DNA of 64,000 nt, from assembly GCA_905147135.1 (NCBI GenBank), contig LR990056.1, positions 17,804,001 to 17,868,000 of the forward strand, in the 5' to 3' direction. Position 1 is the first letter of the stretch; every line of letters begins with the position of its first letter. The position numbers and the translations under genes were made by a program. Source of the DNA: Blastobasis lacticolella (lineage: Eukaryota > Arthropoda > Insecta > Lepidoptera > Blastobasidae). The notes under the pieces are model-generated. The model was not told the DNA's origin. It saw only the letters and a program-made list of their open reading frames with translations, and searched no databases. Positions 53,055-63,794 of this stretch are shown here, piece by piece.

Positions 53055-53977
53055 TTATTATTTTCGAATTGGTTTTGGTCAGGACTTTGACTTTGGTCTT
53101 CTTCAAGGAAGGTTACATGAGGATTATATCTTGGTCTAAAGTTCGAAGTGGAAGGTTGAGCAGGGGTGAATGGTTGGCTACTGTTGTTAAATTTTTTGTT
53201 ATTATATTCGCGAAGCCTGCAATTTTCAAGGATATGGCCTACCTTCTTGCAATATCGGCAGAATGGCTGGTCCCTAGACTGATTTACATTGCCATTCGTG
53301 TTGGTGTAGGTTGGCCTGGATGGAGGTCTTTGATTGTGGACTACAGGGTTAGATGTTTTTGGTCTAAAGTTATTAAAATTATTGTTATTTTTGAAAGAAA
53401 ACTGTTGTATCTTTTCTTCAGATATGGCATGATTTATTGCCTCATTAAGATTCTTAGGGTCACGGCATCTGACAATATTCGACAGCCGAGGGTGTAGTCC
53501 CAGGGTAAATGTGTGGAGAGCTAACTCTTCCATGGCGGCCAACCTACCTGCGAGTTCACTTTTCTTTGAGTTGGAAATTGTAACCTCTGTTAACAGTTTG
53601 GATAAACATGTCTCGATACGCAACGAGAACTGATTGACCGATTCATTGCTCTGTTGTTTACATCCTTGCAAATCGGTAAGTAAATGAGCATAGTGTTTGC
53701 GTTCTCCAAATTGGGTTTTTAGGAATTCCTTGAGAGTGTTCCAACTATCGAATTCTTTAATAGAGCTAGCGCTCTCCGCTTTATCCTCTAATTGGCTAAG
53801 AATAAATTTAAAAATTACATCTTCCTGTTGTGGAGACGCAAGAGAGATAGCGTTATCACAATTAGTTAAAAACGCATTTAGCTTATTGCGAGAGCCGTCA
53901 AACGGCTTAATGAATTTAAGGATAACGCTTAAGGGAATTTCTTGTTCTTTCATCTCCTTTTTCGGATCTTTAGACAT
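53042..53977 (-). CDS. gag: Errantivirus Gag
   Basis: 311 codons, starting MSKDPKKEMKEQEIPLSVIL with a charged N-terminus. The capsid-like part carries FKFILSQLEDKAESAS, NTLKEFLKTQFGERKHYAHL and FTLGLHPRLSNIVRCRDPKN, typical of Gypsy/errantivirus capsids. An asparagine-rich linker leads to one zinc knuckle CRYCKKVGHILENC (C-x2-C-x4-H-x4-C) at about residues 240-253. The last codons hold the frameshift heptamer. The protein should assemble the particle and bind genomic RNA. The ATG at 53977 is the first after the 552-bp leader that opens this frame. Confidence 0.85.
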   Translation of the reverse strand: MSKDPKKEMKEQEIPLSVILKFIKPFDGSRNKLNAFLTNCDNAISLASPQQEDVIFKFILSQLEDKAESASSIKEFDSWNTLKEFLKTQFGERKHYAHLLTDLQGCKQQSNESVNQFSLRIETCLSKLLTEVTISNSKKSELAGRLAAMEELALHTFTLGLHPRLSNIVRCRDPKNLNEAINHAISEEKIQQFSFKNNNNFNNFRPKTSNPVVHNQRPPSRPTYTNTNGNVNQSRDQPFCRYCKKVGHILENCRLREYNNKKFNNSSQPFTPAQPSTSNFRPRYNPHVTFLEEDQSQSPDQNQFENNNLNY

Positions 53978-54529
53978 TTTATATACAATTTAAAAGACTA
54001 CACGAAATTTAAAATCAAACTCAAAGAATAGCCAACGTGTTAGGTATAAAGTATTAATCAATTTAATAGAAACTAAACGCCTTAAATTAATTATTGGAAA
54101 ACATGGGGTCACTGGAACTGGCGAAGCGACGCGTCGTCGGGAACGCGTGGGCGTATGTTTAGTCTAGACGGCGACGGTCTCGGCGTTGCGATAGGAATGC
54201 ACTGATAATTAATTGTATTAATTCACTCACAGGAAAAGTAGTTTAATGTCACGCATTATGATGGTATTCTTGAATGTCAGGATCGAAAGCTCAGGAAATG
54301 GATTCTCGCAGATAGCAGGAATACGCAGATAGCGTCGGTTTTCAGCACCTGGCACGGTAGATAACTTTTCGTGTAGAAAATGTGAATGGAAGGATAGAGT
54401 CTACCGCACTTTACACTTGATTTCACTTTGACACTTTTATTTTACACTTTTGTCTTGGGTTTACTTTGGACACCCTTTACTTTGAGGCGTACCGGGATAA
54501 ACTTAGGTATCCTTTAGCGCTGCCACCAA
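53978..54529. other. Errantivirus leader (5' untranslated region)
   Basis: 552 bp between 5' LTR and gag, with no open frame of note. It begins (minus) with the primer-binding-site candidate TTGGTGGCAGCGCTAAAGGA next to the LTR. A packaging signal and splice donor would be expected here but were not identified. Confidence 0.6.
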
Positions 54530-54787
54530 TGTTATCCGGGATTATCCGGGAGTCTTTTTAAAAAGAAAAGATATTTGAACACTGTGAAATTTATTTAAAA
54601 AAAGTAGTTTACATGGAATTATTTAATTCAATTATATATTGAATTAATTAAAAGGGGCAAGTGCTCTTTGTGAAGATCTGCGATAGACTGACGCTTTCGC
54701 GGAGTCGTCGAAGCTCCATGCATAATCTGCTGACAATGCATAGGAATGCAGGGTCTGCACTACTCTTAACATTTCTAGGATATAACA
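54530..54787 (-). repeat. 5' LTR of the errantivirus
   Basis: 258 bp, one mismatch to 41794-42051. Flanked outside by GTTC (54788-54791), matching 41790-41793. Confidence 0.9.
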
Positions 54788-54791
54788 GTTC

Positions 54792-55080
54792 GTATCGCTG
54801 AGTAGCATAAAAACTTATTAGACTACTGTTCTAACCCCTAACTGTATTCGGCGGCGAAGTTTGTGCAAAGCGTGTCACGCTCTGGGACTGGCCCAGGCGC
54901 GATATCCACGTAGTACCGTAATACATATGTATGTGTGTTTGGGTTTGGGGTTACTGATAGGAACACGTGAGTGAAGCGGAACGATAGTTTGAGGTGAGAA
55001 ACGTGTGTAATGAAAAATGGGTGCGTTGGGGAACGATTATAAGGGTTTCGTATCTGTGAGGTGCCCAATGCCCTACTATC
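54792..55080. other. Flank of the errantivirus, nothing recognised
   Basis: No repeat or gene supported. Confidence 0.35.
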
Positions 55081-55084
55081 TGTA

Positions 55085-55260
55085 GCTTTGTGCATGTGTG
55101 GAGGTGTGTGTCTGTCTGTGGCATCATAAATCCCGAATGGATGAACCGGTTTCGATGTGGTTTCTTTTATTTGAAGGGCAGTTCAATCGAGCTGGTTCTG
55201 AGCTTTGTTTTATAATTATTGCTTCAGTTGTTTAGAAAATACTTGGTCGGGAGTTTTCGG
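55085..55260 (+). repeat. Dispersed repeat family H
   Basis: GTCTGTCTGTGGCATCATAA, ATGGATGAACCGGTTTCGAT and CTTCAGTTGTTTAGAAAATA match 25490-25640 in order. Confidence 0.5.
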
Positions 55261-55569
55261 ACGTTTTCTGTCTTCGGATCCGAGGAAATATTCTGCGTCT
55301 TCCTTTACATCTGGTAGCATTGAGTTTGGCATAATTTCCTTTGATCTTTTCCTTTGCTGGATACTTGTGAATTCCGTAAATAGCTTGAAATGTTACCTAC
55401 TTATCGAAAATATGTGAAACACTTTACCACCGTCCAATATTTTCATTTTTACCCCCGACGAAAATACTAAACCCTATTTTCGTCGGATAGGGATAGGTCA
55501 TTGGGCTCCTTTTTCCGAACTTGAACTCACATTTGGTCCTCTGTACTGTTTTATAAACGTGCTAATTTA

Positions 55570-55720
55570 TAGGTTTTTAGACTTTCGTGGTTATTCACTA
55601 CTTTTTCATCGCACATGTTATCGGGTTTATTACCACGGTTAGTATTGATTTTACCCTTGATATTTCGACGCAGTTGCATGCGTCATGGTAGACTGCGTCA
55701 AAATATCGAGATAACATAAT
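55570..55720 (-). repeat. Dispersed repeat family I, copy 1
   Basis: Shares CGACGCAGTTGCATGCGTCA and the ATTATCGGGTTT-type block with 55965-56095 and 61825-61895. The region between contains inverted pieces (TTATCGGGTTTATTACCACG and later AATAAATCCGATAA), so it may be a foldback. Confidence 0.4.
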
Positions 55721-55964
55721 AAATCCGATAAAGAGTGCTAATTTAGCCAACCCAGCTCCCTTCAAAAGTCTAGCAGTCTCTTCGGCGTTCGCAGATCTCT
55801 CGGGAGGGTCCCGTTCCTCATGCGACTTTGTCCTCTGGTCCTTTAGTCACACTCTAGGACCACATGGGCCTCTGTTTCTTCGTCTACTAGGAATACACTG
55901 CATAAAGAGCTGCCTGTAGCTCCGATCATGAACAGTAGTTGTATTAAAAAAGAGTGGTGTTATA

Positions 55965-56095
55965 AGTTTTAAGATTTACGTGGTTATTCGCTACACTTTC
56001 ACTACACATATTATCGAGGTTCAGTCAACTCGTGACCATGACGCATGCACTGCGTCTAAAAACAATACTAACCGTGGTAACAAATACGATCATAT
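55965..56095 (+). repeat. Dispersed repeat family I, copy 2
   Basis: GGTTCAGTCAACTCGTGACC then ATGACGCATGCACTGCGTCT, the same blocks as at 61825-61895. Confidence 0.45.
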
Positions 56096-56334
56096 GATTT
56101 TTTAGATTAGATTTCATTTATTTCCCAAAAGTAAATACAATTTCATTCTGATCATATTGAATATGTCAAAAATGTGTTTTCAGTTAGGGATCATCAGAGT
56201 ATGATATGTGTTGTGAATGTGGTGTTATAAGCTTGACGTTGTATATCTCTAGATTGTGATAATCAAAGTTAAGTTTATGTTAAACAAAAATAATGACCAT
56301 CTCGCTTAAACTAGATTTCAACTAAAACAAACGC

Positions 56335-56430
56335 ATCGAAATTTGACAACCCGTTCGCGAGCTACGGTACCAAAGGCAGGCACACATATACACAGATCCA
56401 CAGATACACAACACTCATATTTTTTCGTCA
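56335..56430 (-). repeat. Dispersed repeat family H, minus
   Basis: GCATCGAAATTTGACAACCC and GAGCTACGGTACCAAAGGCA, inverted to the family hallmark. Confidence 0.4.
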
Positions 56431-56489
56431 GGGGTTAATTAAAAAGTAGAGAACCCACTTCCAAAATACGTGACGAGTACACTATCCCA

Positions 56490-56620
56490 TTTTATTAATA
56501 CCACTAAAGTGGCAATCAAGCTTACGGCCTGCCTGATGGTAACCAGTCACCGTAGCCTATGGAAGTTTGCAATACCAAGGGCATCAACAAAGCGTTGCCG
56601 ACCCCTTAAAAACCTTTTCA
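56490..56620 (-). mobile_element. Non-LTR 3' tail (family A), minus
   Basis: CTTACGGCCTGCCTGATGGT, the CACCGTAGCCTATGGAAGTT block and GCGTTGCCGACCCCTTAAAA on plus match the family A end inverted. Confidence 0.55.
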
Positions 56621-56969
56621 TCCTACAGTTATTACATAAAGCAAAATCGTTCATAAATCACATTCCACATCGGACTAACTATTAAAACGCTACAAAATTG
56701 CTATAACGTAATAAAAATTCATCAGACGAGTAATTTCAGCACGGAAATTGCTGCAATCCACCTTTTTTATTTTATTACTCATTAAAATTCCATTTTCAGT
56801 TCGCACTTTGGATTCCCGACAAGGTCCAAGGCACGGATCTGAAAAAAAGATGGACCAAATCACTATTACTACTAAATACCTATTATTAAACAAAGTCCCA
56901 TGCCGCGACCGTCTGTCTGTCCCTCTTTATTTTAATTAGAGCATCGAGGCATTTGACCGCCATATCACC

Positions 56970-57115
56970 CGGTTGGTTCTGTTCGCGATAAACTCAAAAA
57001 GTGCTTAGCGGATTTTCATGCGTATTTCGCCAGTAGACGGAGTGATTCATGAGGAAGACTTAGGTACATAACTTGTTATTGTTACTACCCGCGAAGCCGG
57101 GGCGAGTCGCTAGAA
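56970..57115 (+). mobile_element. Helitron-like 3' end
   Basis: TTCGCGATAAACTCAAAAAG, GCGGATTTTCATGCGTATTT, GAGTGATTCATGAGGAAGAC and then a terminal ACCCGCGAAGCCGGGGCGAG hairpin followed by TCGCTAG. A short GC hairpin just before CTAG is the hallmark of Helitron 3' ends, and I recall this sequence from non-autonomous lepidopteran Helitrons. No 5' end or Rep/helicase gene is visible. Confidence 0.5.
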
Positions 57116-57119
57116 GACC

Positions 57120-58430
57120 ACTAAAGAGAAAGAAGCATGCAGGGAAAGACAATATATTTTGTTATAGGTACATGACTTCTAATGTCTTTTCTAACTCCTT
57201 TGCTGGATTTAAAACCGCGTTGTCATATCAGTAACAGTGTCAAAGCACGCACACACATAAATGGATGGCAATTTTTACGCTTTAGGGCCACATTAGGATT
57301 TGAGAAAGTATCCGTCTGTATTTTTGTCAAGTCCGTGACCCGTGTGATAATTAGATTCCCGTTCGTGTGATAATAGTTATTTCATTAATGGATCACGTAT
57401 TGCCACGCAATATGATCACGGATAACTATATTAAATTCGGTGGATTTGACGAAGGCTCGCGTAACTCGATACTGTAGTACTCAGCGCTTCGTTCGGCTTG
57501 GTTAATTGTTTGGTGTTCCTTTGTTATTGGATTATTATGTTACAGTTTCGATATAGTTATTTAGAGGCGGTTTTGGGCTGAGCGGACGCGACAGTTGGAG
57601 GTGTAAAATTTTTTTGTGTGCAAAGCATTACGCGGATTTTCAAAGTTTGTCCAAACTGTGAAAATTTGGATTGTGAATTTTAATAATTTGCGTAAAAATT
57701 AGTATGACAGCCCATGTTTACACGTTCAACACTATTGCTACTATCTATCATGTTATATACAGATAGATGTCTTCATTAGTCAATCACTGTTGCAGGAATG
57801 CACGGAAGAGCTGTGGTTCTTTGCGTATGTAGCCGCCTGGTGACCTGCTAACCAGTTGACAATCGACGCACCAAGCAGTCAGTGCAATGTTACTTTTATG
57901 TAAATTCAAAACAATTTATGATGCAATCTATCTTTTAGGTTTTTCGTGACTTATGAGCATTGCTATGCTGTAAAGGAAAGTAAATAAGACACTTTTATTA
58001 CACTAAGACACACGACACAAAATTCTTAAATATTCACAGAGAAAATAAACACTAAACGAAAACAGAAAAAAAAGATACTCTAATCTCGTTACCATGTGCC
58101 ATGTAAAGAATGCAATGAGGCCACACTCAGCATATGCCACGACAGTCGCCGTGACGCTGGTTTTCAGTGGGTCCCATAAGTCCTTCGTCAGCGCCGGCAC
58201 CAAAATCTACCAGATAACGCTATAAGGCGTAGTAAGGTCCGCTGTAAAAATACTGCTAAAACATCGGATGTTACTCGTGCACACCATTACTCTCGAGGCG
58301 GCTTATGAGCGCGAGCCACAGGCGAAATGAGAAACCAATATGAGCAAACTCGTATGATAATGTACTTTTTGCTCAGTAAGGTGCTGTGTAAATTATTAGA
58401 CCCATTTTTATATCTACGTACTTATACCCC
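57120..58430. other. Intergenic stretch, nothing recognised
   Basis: Open frames (57182-57370, 58003-58203) have no recognised domain. Confidence 0.35.
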
Positions 58431-58439
58431 CGTACACCC

Positions 58440-58660
58440 CTAAGAGTGTGTCTCGCTCGTACGATTCGCATGTGGAATGAGCTCCCAGCCACAGTGTTTC
58501 CTTTGGACTATGACGTGGGATCGTTCAAGAGGTATATAAGAGGTGTTTTTAGAGGCGGGCAACGGTGGTAGCACCCCTGGTGCTGCTTTTGTCCATTAGC
58601 GGCGGCGTTCACTTGGCATTAGATGGCTTGCTGGCCTATTTGTCTGCCGTATAACATTAC
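58440..58660 (+). pseudogene. Non-LTR RT C-terminus and tail (family B), decayed
   Basis: CTCGCTCGTACGATTCGCAT leads to the same WNELPATVFPLDYD block as at 4150-4210, then the GGGCAACG end with an indel, and a diverged tail ending CTGGCCTATTTGTCTGCCGT. Confidence 0.6.
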
Positions 58661-58699
58661 ATAACTTAATGTAACACAACCGACGGAATAAGTTGGATA

Positions 58700-60190
58700 A
58701 CCCCCGACTAAGTTTACTTAAACTCAAATAAGCTGTAGGGTGAGGTGTCGAACAGTGACCCACAAAAAGTTAAACAATCATAACTCATAAATTTTTCAAT
58801 ATAATGTAATGTTTTTAGTCCAGTTATTGCGTAATATATCTGACTCTCATTTTGCATATAAGTTTATAAAAAAATAGTTAGAGAAAGAATGGTAAAGCCG
58901 ATTTTTCAAAAGATGGGAAATGACTCATTGTGTCCACCTCATGGGACACATTGAACCAGGGGGTTGGACTACAGCGAACCGGGGAGTACACAGTGAGTCT
59001 GAAGAATGAGATAACTGTCATTAATATGTCCTTTTTGTGCTTATTAGCATAGTAGATAAGTTAGATAATAATACGTTCTTCATAAATGTGTAAGCAATTA
59101 GTTTTATTTACCAAAATAGCTGTGAATACTATAAAATCAACATAAATCAATAACAAAATAACTTAGCCTATTTTCTAATTTCAGTTATAGATGATATCTT
59201 TTAAAGTTGTATAAAAATAAATAATCAAAATATAGTTCTTGAGATATATTTAACGCATCCACCGACAGTGGTGGTTTGGTAAGGTAGGGGTTCTATTTAA
59301 TAATCGATGTAGAAAATGGTACCCCTTGGTAGGGATTCGATCCACTGGTAGAGCATTGCAGTGGATCTGAGTGGATTGAGGGGGGGTTGGATATGGGTAG
59401 GCTACGGCTAGAGCACTGGTAGGGGTAGGGCAGGGTACGTGTAGGAGTGGGGTAGAGGTAGAGTTTATTTAATTTAAATCACGCCAGGTAGCCAATTCAT
59501 GTACCTGGCAGTAGCTTGATACTGCCTAACCGCATTTTTTGTTCGAGTAACCCTAAGAAAATAACCGGTTGCGGATTATTTAGGAAATTATGGATATATA
59601 AGGCAAAATAATTTAAAAAATCAGAATCTTGAGGTTAAACACAGTGGATCGGTAGCTCACTGTTCGTGCCGGTGTGGTGGGTCACTATGTACCACACACA
59701 CCTCTACTGATTTCAAGTTAGGCAAAAAATAAATCATCAAAGTTGGAGTTATGAATGTACGACTAAACAATGCTAAGAAGTTCAGTACAGAAATACAAAA
59801 AAACATTACTTTTAAAAGATGCAGTATTAAGTTAAAAACTAAAAATTACTACTTAGGTTTTTTCCGCATTTTTGCCCCGAAAATAACAAAGAACCCCACT
59901 ACGCGGGCGTTCTGCGCTTGAGCTCGCTGCCGGCTGGGAAGCATGAAGCGCGGTAGAAACCAAGTAAGATCACGCTTACTGCACGATCAGACAACGTTGC
60001 GATTTGGTGATACTAATGGTGGCTAACTGTGTACTACTGGTTCACTGTTCGACATCTCACTGTTGTGATTTTTTCTGTATGTCAATTTGTATACTATTTA
60101 TTGTCCACAATAAATGTTAAATAAATAAATAAAATAAATAAGTGTTTTTTAACTGATACAAAACAAAGCGATTCAACTGACTTACAAATA
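58700..60190. other. Intergenic stretch with a GTAGGG-rich patch
   Basis: 59380-59470 is a GGTAGGGGTAGGGCAGGGTA-type patch similar to 31940-32030. Nothing else recognised; 60115-60140 is an (AAATA)n stretch. Confidence 0.35.
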
Positions 60191-60194
60191 GAGA

Positions 60195-60265
60195 AAACCG
60201 CATCTGAATCGGTCCATCCGTGGGGGAGCTACAATGCCACAGACAGACACAGCAAACTACAAATC
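60195..60265 (-). repeat. Dispersed repeat family H, minus
   Basis: CTGAATCGGTCCATCCGTGG and GGAGCTACAATGCCACAGAC, inverted family hallmark. Confidence 0.45.
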
Positions 60266-60898
60266 AACTTACAGCACCCCTCTTTTTCCCTTGGGGGCTA
60301 AAAGCACCCCAGGACTAGTCTCACTTTAATCCTCTGAGATTCAGCCTAGATCGCCCGCTTGCAAAGCAGACGCTCCGTTAACATTAAGCCACACCACTCG
60401 CAAATTGACATAAACGCAACAACAACCCGTGAACGGCAAACCGTGTATCAACTAATTTACAACTGCCGGGATGGCGTTTCAATGCACTCAAGCGATTTCA
60501 GCGCTACAACTAGATAATATACAACGATAATAACAGCTCTGACGAAGCTGCTTTTCACACACAGAATTCGCTACGGAGTTGGAGCTCGCTTTAGCAGAAC
60601 TTTTCGTATCGCTTCCTCGAAGCTAGTTAACTCGTTTAACTCTTAAGTTATTTACTAGGTACTGCTTTCGACTGTCTCATTGAAAAGCCAATGTACGGCC
60701 AACTATTATGGAAGTGCATTAATTAGGTTTCCGTGAGCGCGGATTTCGCAGGTTGCAGGAAACTGTCAAGTTCTCTGAAGTTGTTGGAGCTAGCATTGGG
60801 GTGAAGGTGTTACTATGGATTCTCACATTGTTGGTCTGCTAAGTGAACAAACTGCGTTGAATACGGCTCTGTGATTGGTCAGTGTCGTTCATTTTGAC

Positions 60899-61136
60899 GA
60901 CCTGAGTAGTTCAGTGGTCAACATGCCAGTCGCCACGCAAGAGGCACCCCAGGACTAGGTTCGATTCCCGGCTGGGCGGAAATTTGAATGATGAATTTTA
61001 ATTTTTGTTACGGGTCTGGATGTTCTATGTATAATAAGTATATATTTAAAAGTATATAAGTAATGTATCAGTTAGCTAGCACCCATAGTACAAGCTTAGT
61101 TTGGTAGATGGCGCTGTGTGAATTTGTCCGCGATTA
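60899..61136 (+). mobile_element. tRNA-derived SINE (family S2), plus copy
   Basis: The head has an A-box-like TGAGTAGTTCAGTGGTCAAC and a B-box-like GGTTCGATTCCCGGCTGGGC. The body GATGAATTTTAATTTTTGTT, ACGGGTCTGGATGTTCTATG and GTACAAGCTTAGTTTGGTAG ends with GATGGCGCTGTGTGAATTTG and a (TTATTA)n tail. An inverted copy is at 61577-61808. It resembles a tRNA only in the head, so it is a SINE rather than a tRNA gene. Confidence 0.7.
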
Positions 61137-61576
61137 TTATTATTGTTATTTTATTTATTAATTTTATTTAATACTTTATACACAAAACTAATACTTTATT
61201 TTGACGGAAGCATAGTATTGCATAGGAGATGGCGCAGGATAGGAAGAGGTGGCGGTCTCTGGTGTTAGAGGCCAATATCCACTTTGGATGGCAGAGCCAG
61301 CGCAGTGAGTAAGTATAGTGTTGTCAGTTGGAACCTAAGTTGGAAAGGAGCCTACTCACAATTTATATTTTGTTTCTTTATGAATGGTGCACATAACGTG
61401 TCCAAAAAGGACGGCTGTAAGTTAACAAATACACCTCTGTAACCACTGCTACAGTCTAATTTGGGGGTCTTGGTCGCCTAATGTTCTAGCGTTTTGTATG
61501 ACATTGAGTAATTTGTTTAGAGTTGTAACAGAGTGGCAGTGTACATTCTCTATAGGTTAATAAATAAATAAAATAA

Positions 61577-61808
61577 ATATTCGTGGACAAATTCACACAG
61601 CGCCATCTAGCCCCAAACTAAGCAAAGCTTGTACTATGGGTGCTAGATAACTGATATACTACTTAAATACTTTTAAATACATACTTATTATACATAGAAC
61701 ACCCAGACTCGTAACAGAAATTAAAATTCATCATTTCAATTTCTGCCCGGCCGGGAATCGAACCCGGGACCTCTTGCGTGTTGACCATTAAACCACTCAG
61801 GTCGTCAA
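61577..61808 (-). mobile_element. tRNA-derived SINE (family S2), minus copy
   Basis: The minus strand reads GACGACCTGAGTGGTTTAAT, GGTCAACACGCAAGAGGTCC, the CGGGTTCGATTCCCGGCCGG B box, and the same body. It is inverted to 60899-61136, with a 440-bp gap. Confidence 0.7.
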
Positions 61809-61824
61809 ATTTTGTATTATCGGG

Positions 61825-61895
61825 TTTCAGTCAACTCGTGACCATGACGCATGCACTGCGTCGAAAAATCGAGGTAAAACAATACCCTCCGCGTG
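61825..61895 (+). repeat. Dispersed repeat family I, copy 3
   Basis: TATTATCGGGTTTCAGTCAA, CTCGTGACCATGACGCATGC and ACTGCGTCGAAAAATCGAGG match 56010-56065. Confidence 0.5.
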
Positions 61896-61984
61896 AACTG
61901 TGAGACCTCATAGTAACATTTCTGAATATGTCTGTTACATCATATTAACCTAAACTGAATCTATTTTTATCATTCCGTCAAACA

Positions 61985-62236
61985 GTAGCCGTATTCACAA
62001 TGATTCGAAACCGTTTCCGAACGTTTCGACACGAAATTCGTGAGCGGCAAATCCGTGTCGATCAATTCGAAAACTGTTATTCAGAATCCTGATAGATTCC
62101 ACGGAAACTCTACTCTCTATAACATATGAAAATTTCATCAAAATTAACTGAAACCACATTTTCCTAAGAACTTTCGCGGGGTCCTTTGTCGATTCCGTAT
62201 CCGAATCCGATTTACGAGCCATTGTGAACGGCTACA
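61985..62236. mobile_element. MITE candidate with imperfect terminal inverted repeats
   Basis: Left end GTAGCCGTATTCACAATG and right end CATTGTGAACGGCTAC are inverted copies apart from a 2-base gap. The 75-codon minus frame inside (61995-62222) matches no family I know. Target duplication not resolved. Confidence 0.4.
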
Positions 62237-62239
62237 GAA

Positions 62240-62515
62240 GAGCCTTAGCCCTTTCAAATCTTAATTCGGGTCAATCATTTAGTCGCTCTCCTATAAAATA
62301 CCGAGTCGCAAAACGGTTTTAAAATAGATTGCTATTTATGAACTTAAAATGATTCCTTGTCTCTATTAAAGGACCGAGGAATTAATTGAAAGTAGCGTAT
62401 TTATTTTTCAACTCCGTCTTTCCTCTCAAAGACGTTCGCAAAAGTCGACTAATTTTTGATTCATTACATTTATTTAAGACATAAAGGTTAAACAATTTTA
62501 TGATTTCGTTACAGT
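62240..62515. other. Spacer, nothing recognised
   Basis: AT-rich, no supported feature. Confidence 0.3.
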
Positions 62516-62519
62516 TTAG

Positions 62520-62800
62520 TTAGAAAGTTAAAATTATCCAACTCGTAAGCGAGAGGTACCGGCTTCGAATCCCGCTGCGGCCATGTACCAATGACTCTTT
62601 TCTGAGTTATGTACATTAGTTGAATTCTAACCGATGCTCTTACGGTGAGGGAAAACATCGTGATGAATCTTGCAACTGCAACAGGCAACTAAATTTGTAA
62701 CCATGATCCAATTTAGTCAGGTTCTCCTGGTAGCAGGGTCACGGAGGTCAGATGGTAGTCGCTCAACTGTAATTACCTGACCGCCAAATCCTGGATCATG
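62520..62800 (+). mobile_element. tRNA-derived SINE (family S1), plus
   Basis: Head CGTAAGCGAGAGGTACCGGC with B-box-like GGCTTCGAATCCCGCTGCGG, then GCCATGTACCAATGACTCTT, CTCTTACGGTGAGGGAAAAC and CGGAGGTCAGATGGTAGTCG. Runs directly into an RTE-type 3' tail. Confidence 0.6.
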
Positions 62801-62872
62801 GTCAAGGCGGACCCCGGGCCCTCGTTCTCGAGAGCACAACCGGGACATTACGGCAAGATGATTATGATTTCA
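62800..62872 (+). repeat. RTE-type 3' tail
   Basis: AAGGCGGACCCCGGGCCCTC then GGGACATTACGGCAAGATGA and GATTATGAT. The same end is at 63795-63850, and both resemble the ADPGP...(GAT)n terminus of RTE-like elements. Confidence 0.5.
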
Positions 62873-62879
62873 AGAGCCA

Positions 62880-63790
62880 CAAATCGTTACTGCCTATTTT
62901 CACCTGTAAAAGGAATAGTCTCCATAACAGTGCCAAGGTCCACGCGACATCGCTGTGACGTTCCAAGTCCCGACTCGGTGGTTGTATCAATTAGCGAGGT
63001 ACTGGCGCGCCGCCAGCTGACTCGTCACTCGGAGCCACTCGGGGCCACTCGGGAGCACTCGGCGCGAGGCGCGAGGCCGCCGCGAGCTGCAAGGCTTGGG
63101 ACAGACGAAACGAAACTGCAACCGGAAAATGCAACTGCAATCAGACGGAAGAAACTAAGGTCACGTGGAAATAATGAAATAGGGTCGCGTCGTGAAGAAA
63201 GCTTACTCTGGACGTCTTATTGGTAATTATCTGGATGAAGTGTTGATGGATCTATCAGATCTTCAGAGAACGAGTGGCGATTATATTAATTCTATTTATT
63301 GCAGTTTTTTGGTGATATATTATACCTTTATATATGTCGTAGATTAGGGCAAACTCTAGCAGAGGAGAGATCCATCAGACGGTATTTTTGGGATAGTTTC
63401 GTGAAAATAAGGATCAGCCGAACAGTTTAACAGTGTATCGAGAAAAACGCGATGTTACAATAAAAATAGCAAACAATGAAACAATAGGATAATTTTAGTA
63501 GCAGATAAGAATGAGGGACTACCGAACCCTGGGTCGCTTGAAGACCCGCCACCGCCCATGGCCTCCTGACCGGTCGAAAACGTTAGGTGCGCCAGGAGCT
63601 CTTTTCACGTGCGCCCTCATACAAATTGTTTGTAGTCCCTTCTGTACTCACACTCTCCTTTATGGAGTACGGCTATGTGATGTGAGGCAATGGATGAGCA
63701 GCTAGTTACACGTCTTGACTCGTCGATGGTCAAACGGAAAGTGTTGATTGCGGCTTCGCGCCGAATATGACGTCTTCACAGTATTTCCAT
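62880..63790. other. Unidentified stretch with GC-rich patch
   Basis: 63020-63110 is GC-rich (GCGAGGCGCGAGGCCGCCGC); the 142-codon frame over it has no recognised domain. Confidence 0.35.
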
Positions 63791-63794
63791 TAAC

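Larger units (their letters stand above)
41794..54787 (-). mobile_element. Errantivirus-like LTR retrotransposon with gag, pol and env
   Basis: Two 258-bp LTRs (TGTTAT...ATAACA) differ at one base and are flanked by a GTTC target duplication (41790-41793 and 54788-54791). On the minus strand the order is 5' LTR, leader, gag (53977-53042), pol (open from 53054 to 48669) and env, then a purine tract (the run seen as CTCCCCCTTTTTAAGAGG on plus at 42053-42070) and the 3' LTR. Next to the 5' LTR the element reads TTGGTGGCAGCGCTAAAGGA, a plausible primer-binding site starting TGG. A second LTR element (43853-48571) lies inside env. Apart from that insertion all three genes are open, so the copy is young. 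Gag-pol-env order with an F-like envelope defines the insect errantivirus group. Confidence 0.9.

Noticed and set aside
60899..61808. tRNA genes
   Set aside because: A and B boxes are present but the acceptor stem cannot be completed and the sequence continues into a repeated body with a microsatellite tail, so these are SINEs.
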